The translations under genes were made by a program, and so were the position numbers. The notes under the pieces are model-generated. The model made no database searches. It was not told the origin of the DNA and was given only the letters and a program-made list of their open reading frames with translations. From Bacteroidales bacterium (GTDB lineage Bacteria > Bacteroidota > Bacteroidia > Bacteroidales > Marinilabiliaceae): a stretch of 50,916 bases of DNA. This document shows positions 24,921-34,601 of this stretch, one piece after another. Position 1 is the first letter of the stretch, and every line of letters begins with the position of its first letter. The stretch lies in NCBI GenBank assembly GCA_022768325.1, contig JALEMI010000113.1, positions 1 to 50,916 of the forward strand, read 5' to 3'.

Positions 24921-26930
24921 TTATGGTTGATAGTCAGTGTTGTCCTCTTCGGTGGTATTGACTTCGGTTGTTGCTGGGGATTCGGACTGGGAAGTTGCCT
25001 TGGCCTGCTCCTCTTCCTTCTTCTCGTCGGCGAGTTCGTCGGCGCGGTTCTTCCAGGGACGGGGGCCGAAGATGCGCTCGACATCCTCGGTGAAGATGAC
25101 TTCGCGTTCGAGGAGGAGGTCGGCGAGTTGGCGATGCTTATCGGCATTTTGCCTGAGAATCTCCTTGGCCCTCTCGTATTGGGAAGAGATGATGGCGCTT
25201 ACCTCCTCGTCGATTATACGAGCCCTCTCCTCGGAATATGGGGAGCGGAAAGCGTAATCTTGCTGGCCTGTTGAATCGTAGTAGCAGATGTTGGGCAACT
25301 TATCGCTCATGCCGTAGTATGTGACCATGGCGGAGGCGAGTTTATTGGCACGTTCGAGGTCGTTGAGCGCACCTGTGCCTACTTGTCCGAAGGTGATGTC
25401 TTCGGCAGCGCGTCCGCCGAGGACTGACGTTATGTCGTCGAGGAGGTGTGCCTTTGTGGTGAGCTGACGTTCCTCGGGCTGATACCATGCGGCACCGAGA
25501 GCCTTGCCACGCGGTACGATTGTGACCTTGACAAGAGGATTGGCGAACTCGAGAAGCCAGCTGACCGTGGCGTGTCCGGCCTCGTGGCAGGCTATGGTAC
25601 GCCTCTCTTCGAGCGTCATAATCTTGTTCTTCTTTTCAAGACCGCCCACGATACGATCCACGGCATCTTGGAAGTCTTGCTTATCGACAAACTTCTTGGC
25701 CTTGCGCGCGGCGGTCAGAGCCGCCTCGTTGCACACATTGGCGATGTCCGCGCCAGAGAAGCCAGGGGTGAGCTTGGCAAGGAAAGAGCGGTCGAAATCG
25801 GGGGCCAGCTTGAGGGGGCGGAGGTGGACATTGAAGATTGCCTCACGCTCGTTGATGTCGGGCAGCTCGACTTGGACTTGCCTATCGAAACGACCAGCCC
25901 TCATGAGAGCCGGATCGAGGATTTCGGACCTGTTGGTTGCGGCAAGGATTATGACACCTGAATTATTGCCGAAGCCGTCCATCTCTGTGAGGAGCTGGTT
26001 GAGGGTATTCTCGCGTTCCTCGTTGGAGCCGAAGCCTGAATTGCGTCCGCGGGCACGTCCGATGGCATCTATCTCGTCGATGAAGACGATGCTTGGGGCT
26101 TTCTCCTTTGCTTTCTTGAAAAGGTCACGGACACGGCTTGCGCCGACACCGACAAACATCTCGACGAAGTCGGAGCCTGACATGGAGAAGAAGGGGACGC
26201 TTGCCTCACCGGCGACGGCCTTGGCGAGGAGGGTCTTACCCGTGCCTGGAGGGCCTACGAGGAGGGCGCCCTTGGGGATCTTACCGCCGAGCTCGGTGTA
26301 CTTATCGGGACGGCGGAGGAACTCGACAATCTCCTCCAGCTCTTGCTTTGCGCCGTCGAGACCAGCCACATCCTTGAACGTGACATTGACATTGGTATCT
26401 TTTCCGACCTCCTTGGCCTTTGAATTGCCAACTCCCATGACACCGCCGGAGCCGCTGCCCATTCGACGGAACATGAAATAGTACAATATGCCGAAGAAAA
26501 TGATGGGCCAGATAAACATCATCGCGCCTCCGAGGAAATCGCTGCGTTGCTCATAGAAGACGGGTATGGAGCGGTTTGCGGCCACCTCGGCAGCCTTTCG
26601 GCTTGCCTCGAAGCTATCGATGGAAGGCAGGTCGACAACGAAATGGGGGCCTTTGACGGGCACGGGGACATTGCTTGCGAAGAGCTGCTTATACTTCTCG
26701 ACGGAATCGGCGACGAGCGTCACCTCGGCTTGCAACTCGTTCCTGACGACCACAATCTTCTCGACACCTTGTTTGCCGAGCAGTTCGCTCTCGAAACGAG
26801 TATAGGAGAGGCTGTGGGGCGCAGTGCCGAGTCCGAACGTGCTAATGACGATAAGCGCGGCGGCCACTAAGCCGTAGACCCAGTAGGGGTTGAAGGCGAT
26901 TCGTCTTTTTTTTCCTTTATTGTCGGCCAT
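24921..26930 (-). CDS. ftsH: ATP-dependent zinc metalloprotease FtsH
   Basis: The 669-residue membrane protease has two N-terminal membrane segments (about 14-33 and 134-153) around a periplasmic domain, then an AAA+ domain with Walker A GPPGTGKT at 226-233 and Walker B VFIDE (D285, E286), the second region of homology [20 protein letters not shown], and the zinc-protease HEAGH at 449-453. The tail is Glu/Thr/Ser-rich. It degrades membrane and short-lived cytosolic proteins as a hexamer. It is last in the tig-clpP-clpX-lon-rsfS-ftsH run, 49 bp after rsfS. Confidence 0.97.
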   Translation of the reverse strand: MADNKGKKRRIAFNPYWVYGLVAAALIVISTFGLGTAPHSLSYTRFESELLGKQGVEKIVVVRNELQAEVTLVADSVEKYKQLFASNVPVPVKGPHFVVDLPSIDSFEASRKAAEVAANRSIPVFYEQRSDFLGGAMMFIWPIIFFGILYYFMFRRMGSGSGGVMGVGNSKAKEVGKDTNVNVTFKDVAGLDGAKQELEEIVEFLRRPDKYTELGGKIPKGALLVGPPGTGKTLLAKAVAGEASVPFFSMSGSDFVEMFVGVGASRVRDLFKKAKEKAPSIVFIDEIDAIGRARGRNSGFGSNEERENTLNQLLTEMDGFGNNSGVIILAATNRSEILDPALMRAGRFDRQVQVELPDINEREAIFNVHLRPLKLAPDFDRSFLAKLTPGFSGADIANVCNEAALTAARKAKKFVDKQDFQDAVDRIVGGLEKKNKIMTLEERRTIACHEAGHATVSWLLEFANPLVKVTIVPRGKALGAAWYQPEERQLTTKAHLLDDITSVLGGRAAEDITFGQVGTGALNDLERANKLASAMVTYYGMSDKLPNICYYDSTGQQDYAFRSPYSEERARIIDEEVSAIISSQYERAKEILRQNADKHRQLADLLLEREVIFTEDVERIFGPRPWKNRADELADEKKEEEQAKATSQSESPATTEVNTTEEDNTDYQP

Positions 26931-26979
26931 TGGTCGTGTGGTTTAAGAATTGATGTGTATTGAATTGCGAAGGCGACTT

Positions 26980-27342
26980 TTAGATGTCGTCGGGGATGTC
27001 CTCACGCTTGGCATCGGACCAGAGGCCCTCGATGTCGTAGAAAGCGCGTTGCTCGGGCATGAAGACGTGGGCGATGACATCGTGGTAATCGACGAGAATC
27101 CATGTGGCGTTGCCACGGCCCTCGTAGTGGAGGGGGCGATCGTTGAGGTCCTCACGAACCCTGTCGACGATTGACTCGGCGATGGACTCCACCTGAGTGT
27201 TTGAAGTGCCGTCGGCGATGACGTAGAAATCGGCAGAAGCGCCGTCGAGACCACGGAGATCGAGAATCGTGATATTGTGGGCCTTATTGTCCTTCATTCC
27301 CTCGACGACAGCCTCGACGAGCGGGTTGTTTATTTTTTCCAT
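26980..27342 (-). CDS. rsfS: Ribosome silencing factor RsfS
   Basis: The 120-residue protein has the RsfS/Iojap landmarks ITILDLRGLDGASADFYVIADGTSNTQVESIA, and GRGNATWILVDYHDVIAHVFMPEQRAFYDIEGLWSDA. It binds L14 on the 50S subunit and blocks subunit joining in starvation. It is slightly longer than average because of a charged end (KREDIPDDI). It begins 3 bp after the lon stop and precedes ftsH, so the three appear co-translated. Confidence 0.94.
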   Translation of the reverse strand: MEKINNPLVEAVVEGMKDNKAHNITILDLRGLDGASADFYVIADGTSNTQVESIAESIVDRVREDLNDRPLHYEGRGNATWILVDYHDVIAHVFMPEQRAFYDIEGLWSDAKREDIPDDI

Positions 27343-27345
27343 TAG

Positions 27346-29817
27346 CTATTGATGATCGTTTTGAGTGTTATTAAGAGGTTCGGCTTCGAGGGCGAGGTTT
27401 ACGACCTCGGCGATGTGCTTGACATAGTGGAAATTGAGGCCTTCGACGTAGACGGGCTTAATATCCTCGATGTCCTTCTTGTTCTCGGAGCAGAGAATTA
27501 TGTCGGTTATTCCAGCGCGTTTTGCGGCGAGAATCTTCTCGGTGATACCGCCCACGGGGAGCACCATTCCTCGAAGGGTGATTTCGCCCGTCATGGCGAT
27601 ACGTTTCTTGACGCGTCGGCCGGTGAGGGCGGAGACGATGGCCGTGACCATTGTTATGCCCGCTGAGGGGCCATCTTTTGGTACGGCACCTTCGGGGACG
27701 TGGATGTGGAAATTCTCGTTGTCGAAATCGACGTCCTTGATATGGAAATTGTCGGCATTGGAACGGACGAACTCGAGGGCGAGAACAGCGGACTCCTTCA
27801 TTACATCGCCGAGATTGCCCGTGAGGGTCATCTTGCCCTTTCCCTTACTGGCGGCGCACTCGACGAAAAGGATCTCTCCGCCTACGGCAGTCCAAGCGAG
27901 CCCCGTGACGACACCGGCTGGGAGGTCGTCGTGCCAGATGTCGTGGTCGAACTTCTCGTTTCCGAGGAGGCGTTTGACATCGGCGGGTTGGAGTTCGGCT
28001 GGGGTGTCGGACTTAGCGTCGTCCTTTCTTGCCACTTCGAGAGCCACCTTTCGGCAGAGATGGGCGATCTCCTTGTCGAGATTTCGGACACCGCTCTCGC
28101 GGGTGTATTTCTCGATGAGATAGGCTACAGTATCGTCGGAGAGTTTGAGTTGCTCGGGCTTCAGTCCGTTGTTCTCGATCTCCTTTGGGAAGAGGTGTCT
28201 TTGGGCGATTTGGACCTTCTCTTCGAGCAGATAGCCGTCGACTGGGATTAGCTCCATGCGGTCGAGGAGAGGTGCGGAGATGGAAGCCACATTGTTGGCC
28301 GTAGCGATGAAGAGAACCTTTGAGAGGTCGTAGTCGAGGTCGAGGAAATTGTCGTGGAAGGCGGTATTCTGCTCGGGGTCGAGGACTTCGAGGAGAGCAG
28401 AGGCGGGGTCGCCGTGGTAATCGCTGCTGACCTTATCAATCTCGTCGAGAATGAAGACGGGATTTGATGAGCCAGCGATACGGATATTCTCGAGGATTCG
28501 GCCTGGCATGGCACCTATGTAGGTGCGGCGGTGGCCACGAATCTCGGCCTCGTCATGGAGACCGCCGAGCGACATACGGACATACTTACGCCCGAGAGCC
28601 TCGGCGACACTCTTTCCGAGAGACGTCTTGCCGACACCTGGAGGGCCGTAGAGACAGAGGATAGGGCTCTTGAGGTCGCCTTTTAGTTTGAGGACGGCGA
28701 GATGTTCGAGGATGCGCTCCTTGACCTTGTCCATGCCGTAGTGGCGTTGGTCGAGGACCTGCTGGGCGCGATTGAGATCGAGATTGTCTTGGGTATAGTC
28801 GCCCCAGGGGAGGGCAACCATCGCATCGAGGTAGTTTTGGCAGATTCCGTACTCGGGGGAGTTGGAATTGAGGCGTGCGAAGCGTTCGAGCTCCTTATCG
28901 AAAGCCTGTTGCGCGGCTTCGCCCCATACCTTCTTCTCGGCTGCCTCGCGATACTTGGCGACGAGGGCATCTTGGGGATTGTCGCCGAGCTCGTCTTGGA
29001 TTGTGCGAGTCATCTCTTGGAGCATATACTCGCGCTGTTGGCGGTCGATTCCTTGCCGGGCCTTAGACTGGATGTCGTCGCGGAGCTGGAGGTATTGGAG
29101 TTGCCTCTCGATAATCTCCATGAGCTTCTCGGCACGGTCGTAGATGTTGGTGCACTGGAGGAGCTGGAGCTTGGCATCGGTCTCGGCGTTGATATTAGAC
29201 GCTACGAGATTTATGAGGAAATTATCGTCGTTGATATTGCGGACGGCGATGGCGGCCTCGGGGGGGGCGGACTCCATGAGGCGGAAGACCTCGGCGGCCT
29301 TATCGCGAATGGAGGAGATGAGGACCTTGAGCCTCTCCTTTTGCTCGTCGGAGATTTTGCTTTCGCGGGAGCGGCGTATTGTGGCCTTGATGAAAGGCTC
29401 GCTTTGGGTCTGTTCGAGGAGATTGACACGCTCGATGCCGTTGATGATGACAGTGAGCGTATTGTCTGGCATATTGACAACCTTGACTACTCGCGCCGTG
29501 ACACCGACAGGGTTGAGGGCGTCGAGTTCGGGATTCTCAATGGAATCGTCGAATTGGGCGGCTGCGACAAACAAAGAGTGCTCACGCGTCACGAAATCGA
29601 TGACGGCGCGGGAGCGTGTCCGGCCGACGGAAATGGGGAGGACGGTATTGGGGAAGAGGACAGCATTGCGCAACGCCATGACAGGCAGTTCCTTAGGGAT
29701 GGCTGTCTTCTTGCTGTTGCTGCTGATGACGATGGAATCGCCCCCGATGACATGATTATCGTCGAAAGGCTCTTGGTCGGCGGATTTATTTTTCTTGTTT
29801 TTAGGGTTGTCGCTCAT
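27346..29817 (-). CDS. lon: ATP-dependent protease Lon
   Basis: The 823-residue protein has the N-terminal LON substrate domain (about 45-245), a coiled-coil (QREYMLQEMTRTIQDELG), the AAA+ module with GPPGVGKTSLG and FILDEIDKV, and the protease domain with catalytic S718 in PKDGPSAG (713-720) and K761 in ITEKILAAKRAG, so the Ser-Lys dyad is intact. It removes misfolded and regulatory proteins in the cytoplasm. A charged N-terminal extension of about 40 residues precedes the LON domain, as in other Bacteroidota. It lies 125 bp after clpX and 3 bp before rsfS. Confidence 0.97.
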   Translation of the reverse strand: MSDNPKNKKNKSADQEPFDDNHVIGGDSIVISSNSKKTAIPKELPVMALRNAVLFPNTVLPISVGRTRSRAVIDFVTREHSLFVAAAQFDDSIENPELDALNPVGVTARVVKVVNMPDNTLTVIINGIERVNLLEQTQSEPFIKATIRRSRESKISDEQKERLKVLISSIRDKAAEVFRLMESAPPEAAIAVRNINDDNFLINLVASNINAETDAKLQLLQCTNIYDRAEKLMEIIERQLQYLQLRDDIQSKARQGIDRQQREYMLQEMTRTIQDELGDNPQDALVAKYREAAEKKVWGEAAQQAFDKELERFARLNSNSPEYGICQNYLDAMVALPWGDYTQDNLDLNRAQQVLDQRHYGMDKVKERILEHLAVLKLKGDLKSPILCLYGPPGVGKTSLGKSVAEALGRKYVRMSLGGLHDEAEIRGHRRTYIGAMPGRILENIRIAGSSNPVFILDEIDKVSSDYHGDPASALLEVLDPEQNTAFHDNFLDLDYDLSKVLFIATANNVASISAPLLDRMELIPVDGYLLEEKVQIAQRHLFPKEIENNGLKPEQLKLSDDTVAYLIEKYTRESGVRNLDKEIAHLCRKVALEVARKDDAKSDTPAELQPADVKRLLGNEKFDHDIWHDDLPAGVVTGLAWTAVGGEILFVECAASKGKGKMTLTGNLGDVMKESAVLALEFVRSNADNFHIKDVDFDNENFHIHVPEGAVPKDGPSAGITMVTAIVSALTGRRVKKRIAMTGEITLRGMVLPVGGITEKILAAKRAGITDIILCSENKKDIEDIKPVYVEGLNFHYVKHIAEVVNLALEAEPLNNTQNDHQ

Positions 29818-29942
29818 CTGATGTTGCTGAGTGGTATGCGATGGGTGGTGTCGTGACTAATATCGTGCCATTATTCCCCGAAGGGGTTAAAGGCTGACAA
29901 AAAGTCATGAATCGTGTCGCTGTCGGCAGACATTGTGTGTTG

Positions 29943-31175
29943 TTATGCCTCCTTAAGTTTGGCGGCGCTGAGGTGGCTGATTCTTTCGCGAGCGTAGTCG
30001 AGGCCGATGGTAAGCGTCGTCTCGCCGGACGTTGGGACGGAGTACATCTTATCCATCATGATTGTCTCGCAGATAGCCCTGAGGCCGCGGGCGCCAATCT
30101 TGAACTCGACAGCTTTGTCGACGATGAAATCGAGGGTCTCGTCGGGGATGACGAGGTCGACATTGTCGAGCTTGAAGAGCTTGGTGTATTGCTTAAGGAG
30201 CGAGTTCTTGGGCTCGGTGAGGATGCGCCTGAGGGCATCGCGGTCGAGAGGTTGGAGACTGGTCAGGACCGGGAGGCGGCCGATAATCTCGGGGATGAGG
30301 CCGAAAGACTTGAGGTCTTGCGGGGCGACGTATTGCATGAGATTGCTGAAATCGATGGAGTCGCGCGCCTTATCGGAATTGTAGCCAACGACACGAGAAT
30401 TGAGGCGTTGTGCGATGCGGTCGCGGATGCCGTCGAAAGCGCCGCCGCAGATAAAGAGAATGTTGCGGGTATTGACGGCAATCATACGTTGCTCGGGGTG
30501 CTTGCGTCCGCCCTGTGGTGGGACATTGACGACGGAGCCTTCGAGAAGTTTGAGGAGGCCCTGCTGTACGCCCTCTCCGCTGACATCGCGTGTGATGGAG
30601 GGATTGTCTCCCTTACGGGCGATCTTATCGATTTCGTCGATGAAGATGATGCCTCTTTCGGCGCGTTCGACATCGAAATCGGCCTCTTGGAGGAGTCGAG
30701 AGAGGATGCTCTCGACATCTTCGCCGACGTAGCCGGCCTCGGTGAGGACGGTGGCATCGACAATGGTGAAAGGCACATCGAGCAGTCGTGCGATGGTCCG
30801 CGCGAGGAGCGTCTTACCCGTACCCGTGTCGCCGACCATGATGATGTTGCTCTTTTCGAGTTCGACACCGTCTTCGTCGTTGTTGTGGAGAAGCCTCTTG
30901 TAGTGGTTGTAGACGGCTACGGAGAGGTACTTCTTGGCCTCGTCTTGGCCGATGACATAGTCGTCGAGGTAGGCCTTTATTTCTTCGGGCTTACGGAGTT
31001 TGAGTTGCGGGGACTCGGGCTGACCTAATTGTTTGAGGGCCTCAGTCGCGATTTGGTGGGCTTGCTCAGCGCAATCTTCGCAGATGAAGCCGCTGACGCC
31101 GCTGATGAGAACAGAGACCTGCTTACGCGTCCTGCCGCAGAAGGAACATTTATCGTCGTTGACTGCTTTTGCCAT
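29943..31175 (-). CDS. clpX: ClpX, ATPase subunit of the Clp protease
   Basis: The 410-residue AAA+ unfoldase has the N-terminal zinc-binding domain (C10, C13, C32, C35), Walker [12 protein letters not shown], Walker [10 protein letters not shown] and sensor residues in the [10 protein letters not shown] region. A RGD-like pore loop and the IGF-type ClpP-binding loop appear as [11 protein letters not shown] nearby. It recognises and unfolds proteins for ClpP, whose gene lies upstream. The 164-bp gap to clpP contains an imperfect hairpin (31239-31282), so part of clpX transcription may be separate. Confidence 0.96.
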   Translation of the reverse strand: MAKAVNDDKCSFCGRTRKQVSVLISGVSGFICEDCAEQAHQIATEALKQLGQPESPQLKLRKPEEIKAYLDDYVIGQDEAKKYLSVAVYNHYKRLLHNNDEDGVELEKSNIIMVGDTGTGKTLLARTIARLLDVPFTIVDATVLTEAGYVGEDVESILSRLLQEADFDVERAERGIIFIDEIDKIARKGDNPSITRDVSGEGVQQGLLKLLEGSVVNVPPQGGRKHPEQRMIAVNTRNILFICGGAFDGIRDRIAQRLNSRVVGYNSDKARDSIDFSNLMQYVAPQDLKSFGLIPEIIGRLPVLTSLQPLDRDALRRILTEPKNSLLKQYTKLFKLDNVDLVIPDETLDFIVDKAVEFKIGARGLRAICETIMMDKMYSVPTSGETTLTIGLDYARERISHLSAAKLKEA

Positions 31176-31238
31176 TTTGGAGTAAATTGATGTCGCTTAA
31201 AGGATGGAGGGCGACGTTATCAATCTCATTAAAGATGA

Positions 31239-31282
31239 AAGGCGCAGTGCCGTATCGATATTGTGACACGGCGCCGCACCTT
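31239..31282 (-). terminator. Imperfect hairpin between clpP and clpX
   Basis: Arms 31239-31253 and 31268-31282 (AAGGCGCAGTGCCGT against ACGGCGCCGCACCTT) pair with two mismatches and a wobble around a 14-base loop. On the minus strand the hairpin is followed by CATCTTTAATG. It could be a terminator or processing site between clpP and clpX. Confidence 0.4.
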
Positions 31283-31339
31283 TGTAAGCTATATTATTGG
31301 CACTTGCGAAATGTCAAAGTGTCTTTTTGTGTGGGAGTG

Positions 31340-32017
31340 CTATTTTTTCTCTCTACGAAGGACCTCGTCGATCATACCGTAGGCTTTGGCCTCCTCGGCG
31401 ATCATCCAGTAGTCGCGGTCGGAATCGCGAGCCACCTCGTCGAAGGGCTTGCCGGAATGCTCGGCGATGATGTCGAAGAGCTCCTTTTTGAGCTTTTGGA
31501 TCTCTCGGGCTGTAATCTCGATGTCGGAAGCCTGTCCTTGGGCGCCGCCCATGGGCTGGTGGATCATGATACGAGAGTGCGGGAGCGCGGAACGCTTGCC
31601 CTTGGCACCTGCCACGAGGAGGACGGCGGCCATGGAGGCGGCGAGACCAGTGCAGATGGTGGCGACAGAGGAGGAGATGTATTGCATGGTATCGTAGATT
31701 CCGAGACCTGCGTAGACGCTGCCGCCAGGGGAGTTGAGATAGATGGAGATATCCTTGGAAGAATCGGCGGACTCGAGGTAAAGGAGCTGCGCCTGGACGA
31801 TGTTGGCGACATCGTCGTTAATTTCGGTACCGAGGAAGATGATGCGGTCCATCATGAGACGGGAGAAGACATCCATGCTTGCGACATTGAGCTGCCTCTC
31901 CTCGATGATGGTTGGCGAAATGAAAGAATCGGTGACTCGGGAGTAACCGTCGAAAAGGTTGCCGCTAATGCCGCAGTGCTTAACCGCAAACTTGCGGAAG
32001 TCGTCATTGTTTTTCAT
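31340..32017 (-). CDS. clpP: ClpP, proteolytic subunit of the Clp protease
   Basis: Counting from ATG 32017 the protein has 225 residues with the complete triad S128 (GLAASMA), H153 (MIHQP) and D202 (SDRDYW). The central [24 protein letters not shown] and [27 protein letters not shown] are classical. It forms the tetradecameric peptidase chamber used by ClpX. A longer in-frame start at 32047 would add ten residues ([10 protein letters not shown]) not seen in relatives, so 32017 is chosen. It lies between tig and clpX. Confidence 0.95.
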   Translation of the reverse strand: MKNNDDFRKFAVKHCGISGNLFDGYSRVTDSFISPTIIEERQLNVASMDVFSRLMMDRIIFLGTEINDDVANIVQAQLLYLESADSSKDISIYLNSPGGSVYAGLGIYDTMQYISSSVATICTGLAASMAAVLLVAGAKGKRSALPHSRIMIHQPMGGAQGQASDIEITAREIQKLKKELFDIIAEHSGKPFDEVARDSDRDYWMIAEEAKAYGMIDEVLRREKK

Positions 32018-32048
32018 ATCAGGTTTAGTCTTTAAGATTAAAGGCATA

Positions 32049-32085
32049 GGCAGCCTTGCTTGCCAAAGAATGGAGCAAGGCTGCC
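32049..32085. terminator. Perfect 12-bp hairpin between tig and clpP
   Basis: GGCAGCCTTGCT (32049-32060) and AGCAAGGCTGCC (32074-32085) enclose 13 bases. The T tract on the minus strand is poor (TATGCCTTTAATCTT), so it may be an attenuator or RNA-stability element rather than a full terminator. Confidence 0.5.
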
Positions 32086-32117
32086 AAAGCCGTTATACCT
32101 GGATAAGAATCCCGTGG

Positions 32118-33467
32118 TTAGTTATTATTGGCAAAGAGCTTGCCGAAGTCTTCTTGGCTAACGGTCTTCTGCTCGATGGAAGCGTTATTCTTAACGACAG
32201 CGAAGAGTTTCTCCTCGACAGCGCCCTCGGCGAGGTGATTCCTCTGCTCCTCGTTTTGGAGCATATTGCGGCCGTATTGTTCGAGTTGCTCCTCGGGGAC
32301 GTTGGTGAGGCCGTATTGCATGAACTGTGCGCGTGCGGTCTTCTTGGCGAAGTCGAGGACATCTTGGAACTCGATCTTGACTTCGAGAGCCTTAGCGACA
32401 TGGTTCTTGACGACTTGCCACTTGAGGTCGTTGACGAACTTTGGGAACTCGTTGGTGAGGACATCGGGGGTGAACTTGTCGTTGTCCTTGTTGACGATGG
32501 TGAGCCACCTCTTGAGGAACTCCTCGGGGAGCTTGACGTCGCCAGCGGCGTTCATGATGGCTTGGCGGGCATCGACATTGAAGCGGAAGTCCTCAGCCAT
32601 CTTGTTGGAGGCTTCGATTTGCTCCTTGACCTTAGCGCGGAAAGCGGCCTCGTCGGCTACGTTGCCGCCGGGGTAGAGCATCTTGAAGAACTCCTCATTA
32701 AGCTCGGCGGGCTTGAACTCGGAGACCTCGGAGATGGCGATGGTGGCCTTGGCATCGGCAGCGATGGAAGCGGCCTGCTCTTCGGAGATTTCGAGGAGGT
32801 ACTCAACCTCTTTAGCCTCGGGGCAAACCTTGTGGAGGTCGAACTCGACGGTGTCGCCAGCCTTCTTGCCGACGAAGAGAGCCTTTTGCTCGTCGTCCTT
32901 GATGACGGTGACGGAGAGGAGGCCCTTCTCGTTCTTGAACTCGCCGACGGTTACGACGCCCTTGAGGAGAGAGTCTTGCGTAGCGGCATCGGTGGGGACG
33001 TGGCTTCCGTGGCGGGAAGCGATGTCCTTGACCTGCTCATCGATGTTGCTTTCGTCGATGGAGATGGTGTATGCTGGGACTTTGAGACTGTTGTCGATGG
33101 CGACATTGACTTCAGGAGAGAGGCCGAGATCGAACTTGAAAGAGATCTTGTCGAGGTCGGCGTCGAAGTCGATGGGCTGTTGGTCTTTGTTAGGGAGCGG
33201 CTCGCCGAGGATGTCGATATTATTGTCCTTGATGTAGTTGGAGAGCGTCTCGCCTACGAGAGAGTTGATCTGGTCAACGAGGATGGACTTGCCGTAGAAC
33301 TTCTTAACCATTGCGACTGGGGCATGTCCGGGACGGAAACCCTTGATGGCTACACGCTTGCCGTAGTCCTTGATAGCTTTTTCTACCTTTGGCTCGTAGT
33401 CGGCCTTGTCGAACTCTATGGTAAGGATGGCGTTGAGCTCATCAATGTTTTCTTTTGAAATGTTCAT
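32118..33467 (-). CDS. tig: Trigger factor
   Basis: The 449-residue protein has the ribosome-binding N-domain (GFRPGHAPVAMVKKFYG, about 42-58), a middle PPIase-like region (about 150-250, with KKAGDTVEFDL) and a long helical C-terminal chaperone domain (about 255-430). The ribosome signature (GFRxGxxP) is preserved. It binds nascent chains at the exit tunnel. tRNA-Leu lies 38 bp upstream on the same strand, and clpP follows after 100 bp. The only promoter-like element found upstream is the one before the tRNA. Confidence 0.94.
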   Translation of the reverse strand: MNISKENIDELNAILTIEFDKADYEPKVEKAIKDYGKRVAIKGFRPGHAPVAMVKKFYGKSILVDQINSLVGETLSNYIKDNNIDILGEPLPNKDQQPIDFDADLDKISFKFDLGLSPEVNVAIDNSLKVPAYTISIDESNIDEQVKDIASRHGSHVPTDAATQDSLLKGVVTVGEFKNEKGLLSVTVIKDDEQKALFVGKKAGDTVEFDLHKVCPEAKEVEYLLEISEEQAASIAADAKATIAISEVSEFKPAELNEEFFKMLYPGGNVADEAAFRAKVKEQIEASNKMAEDFRFNVDARQAIMNAAGDVKLPEEFLKRWLTIVNKDNDKFTPDVLTNEFPKFVNDLKWQVVKNHVAKALEVKIEFQDVLDFAKKTARAQFMQYGLTNVPEEQLEQYGRNMLQNEEQRNHLAEGAVEEKLFAVVKNNASIEQKTVSQEDFGKLFANNN

Positions 33468-33505
33468 TTCAACCAGTTGTTGGGATATACGTGATTATGA
33501 GTAAG

Positions 33506-33587
33506 TACGGATGAGGGGACTCGAACCCCTACGCCTTTCGACATCAGATCCTAAGTCTGACACGTCTACCAATTCCGCCACACCCGT
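33506..33587 (-). tRNA. tRNA-Leu (anticodon UAG)
   Basis: Read on the minus strand, ACGGGTG at the 5' end pairs with CATCCGT at the 3' end (one G-U). The D arm (GCGGAATTGGTAGACG) is leucine-like, the anticodon loop is CTTAGGA giving UAG, a variable arm (TGTCGAAAGGCG) follows, and GGGGTTCGAGTCCCC forms the T arm. The CCA end is not encoded. It reads CUA (and by wobble other CUN) codons. Confidence 0.93.
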
Positions 33588-33598
33588 GGGAAGGTTGC

Positions 33599-33640
33599 CT
33601 TTTGAGCGAGGCAAAGTTAAGGCATTTATCCGCTCAAAAG
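33599..33640 (-). promoter_or_regulatory. Promoter of tRNA-Leu (and possibly tig) inside an inverted repeat
   Basis: On the minus strand TAACTTTG (33619 down to 33612) is a perfect -7 element; a TTTG at 33645-33642 may be the -33 box (22-bp spacing). The -7 box lies between two perfect 10-bp arms, CTTTTGAGCG (33599-33608) and CGCTCAAAAG (33631-33640). The start site would fall in the arm nearest the tRNA, so the repeat could be an operator. Confidence 0.5.
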
Positions 33641-33686
33641 TCAAAAGGGTTATATTTTTTTGGTTTTAGGGTTAAGAATTAGATAG

Positions 33687-34574
33687 TTAGTCATCGAACT
33701 TACGCCTTCGGAGAACGAAATCCTTGCCGAGGTAGACCTGTCGGACCTTCTCGTCGCCTGCGAGTTGTTCGGCTGTGCCGGCACGGAAGAGCTTGCCCTG
33801 GACCTGGATGTAGGCGCGGTCGCAGATGGCGAGCGTCTCGCCGACATTGTGGTCGGAGATGAGGACGCCGATGTTCTTATCCTTAAGGTGCGAGACGATT
33901 TTCTGGATGTCGTATACCGCGATGGGGTCGACACCCGCGAAAGGCTCGTCGAGCATGATGAACTTGGGATTTATGGCGAGGGCACGCGCGATCTCGGTAC
34001 GGCGACGCTCGCCGCCGGAGAGCTGGATACCCTTGCTCTTGCGGATATGCCCGAGGCCGAACTCGGAAATAAGCTCTTCGAGACGTTGCTTCTGGTAATC
34101 CTTTGGGAAATTCGTCATTTCGAGGACACCGAGAATGTTGTCCTCAACACTGAGAGTGCGGAAGACGGAAGCCTCTTGGGCGAGGTATCCGACACCGAGC
34201 TGAGCGCGGCGGTAGACGGGGAGACTTGTAATCTCCTGGTCATTGAGATAGACGTGACCCTCTTTTGGCTCGATGAGGCCAACGGTCATGTAGAACGTTG
34301 TGGTCTTGCCGGCGCCATTGGGGCCGAGGAGACCGACAATCTCACCTTGGCGCACCATGATGGAAGGGCCGTCGACGACCTTTCGGGAGCCGTAGATTTT
34401 GACGAGCTTCTCGGTGCGGAGGACCATGTGGTCGGGGTCGGGCGTAGGGTCGGGTTCATCGTAGATTGTGCCGACTTTTAGCTCACCGGAGATGATCTTG
34501 GCCCTAATCGCATCGGACTCGCTCATGGACTTAAGTCCCTGTTGTTTGGCGTCTTGGCTTGTTTGTTCTTCCAT
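33687..34574 (-). CDS. lptB: LPS export ABC transporter ATP-binding protein
   Basis: The ABC ATPase has Walker A GPNGAGKT (84-91), Q-loop [10 protein letters not shown], signature [10 protein letters not shown], Walker [14 protein letters not shown] and the switch His in ISDHNVGET, all in the LptB form. It drives extraction of lipopolysaccharide by LptFGC. The 295-residue frame carries about 49 residues before MVLRTEKL, the usual start. ATG 34574 lies 27 bp after the prfB stop and is kept, but ATG 34427 (residue 50) would give the standard 246-residue protein. It follows rimM and prfB. Confidence 0.92.
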   Translation of the reverse strand: MEEQTSQDAKQQGLKSMSESDAIRAKIISGELKVGTIYDEPDPTPDPDHMVLRTEKLVKIYGSRKVVDGPSIMVRQGEIVGLLGPNGAGKTTTFYMTVGLIEPKEGHVYLNDQEITSLPVYRRAQLGVGYLAQEASVFRTLSVEDNILGVLEMTNFPKDYQKQRLEELISEFGLGHIRKSKGIQLSGGERRRTEIARALAINPKFIMLDEPFAGVDPIAVYDIQKIVSHLKDKNIGVLISDHNVGETLAICDRAYIQVQGKLFRAGTAEQLAGDEKVRQVYLGKDFVLRRRKFDD

Positions 34575-34601
34575 TGTGGTGGTAGATAGAGGTATGGAGA
34601 C

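Noticed and set aside
28702-29856. A 384-codon plus-strand open frame opposite lon
   Set aside because: Shadow of the Lon N-terminal and coiled-coil region; no similarity to any family.
31959-33458. A 499-codon plus-strand open frame opposite tig
   Set aside because: Shadow of trigger factor; no recognisable motif and biased E/L/V/D composition.
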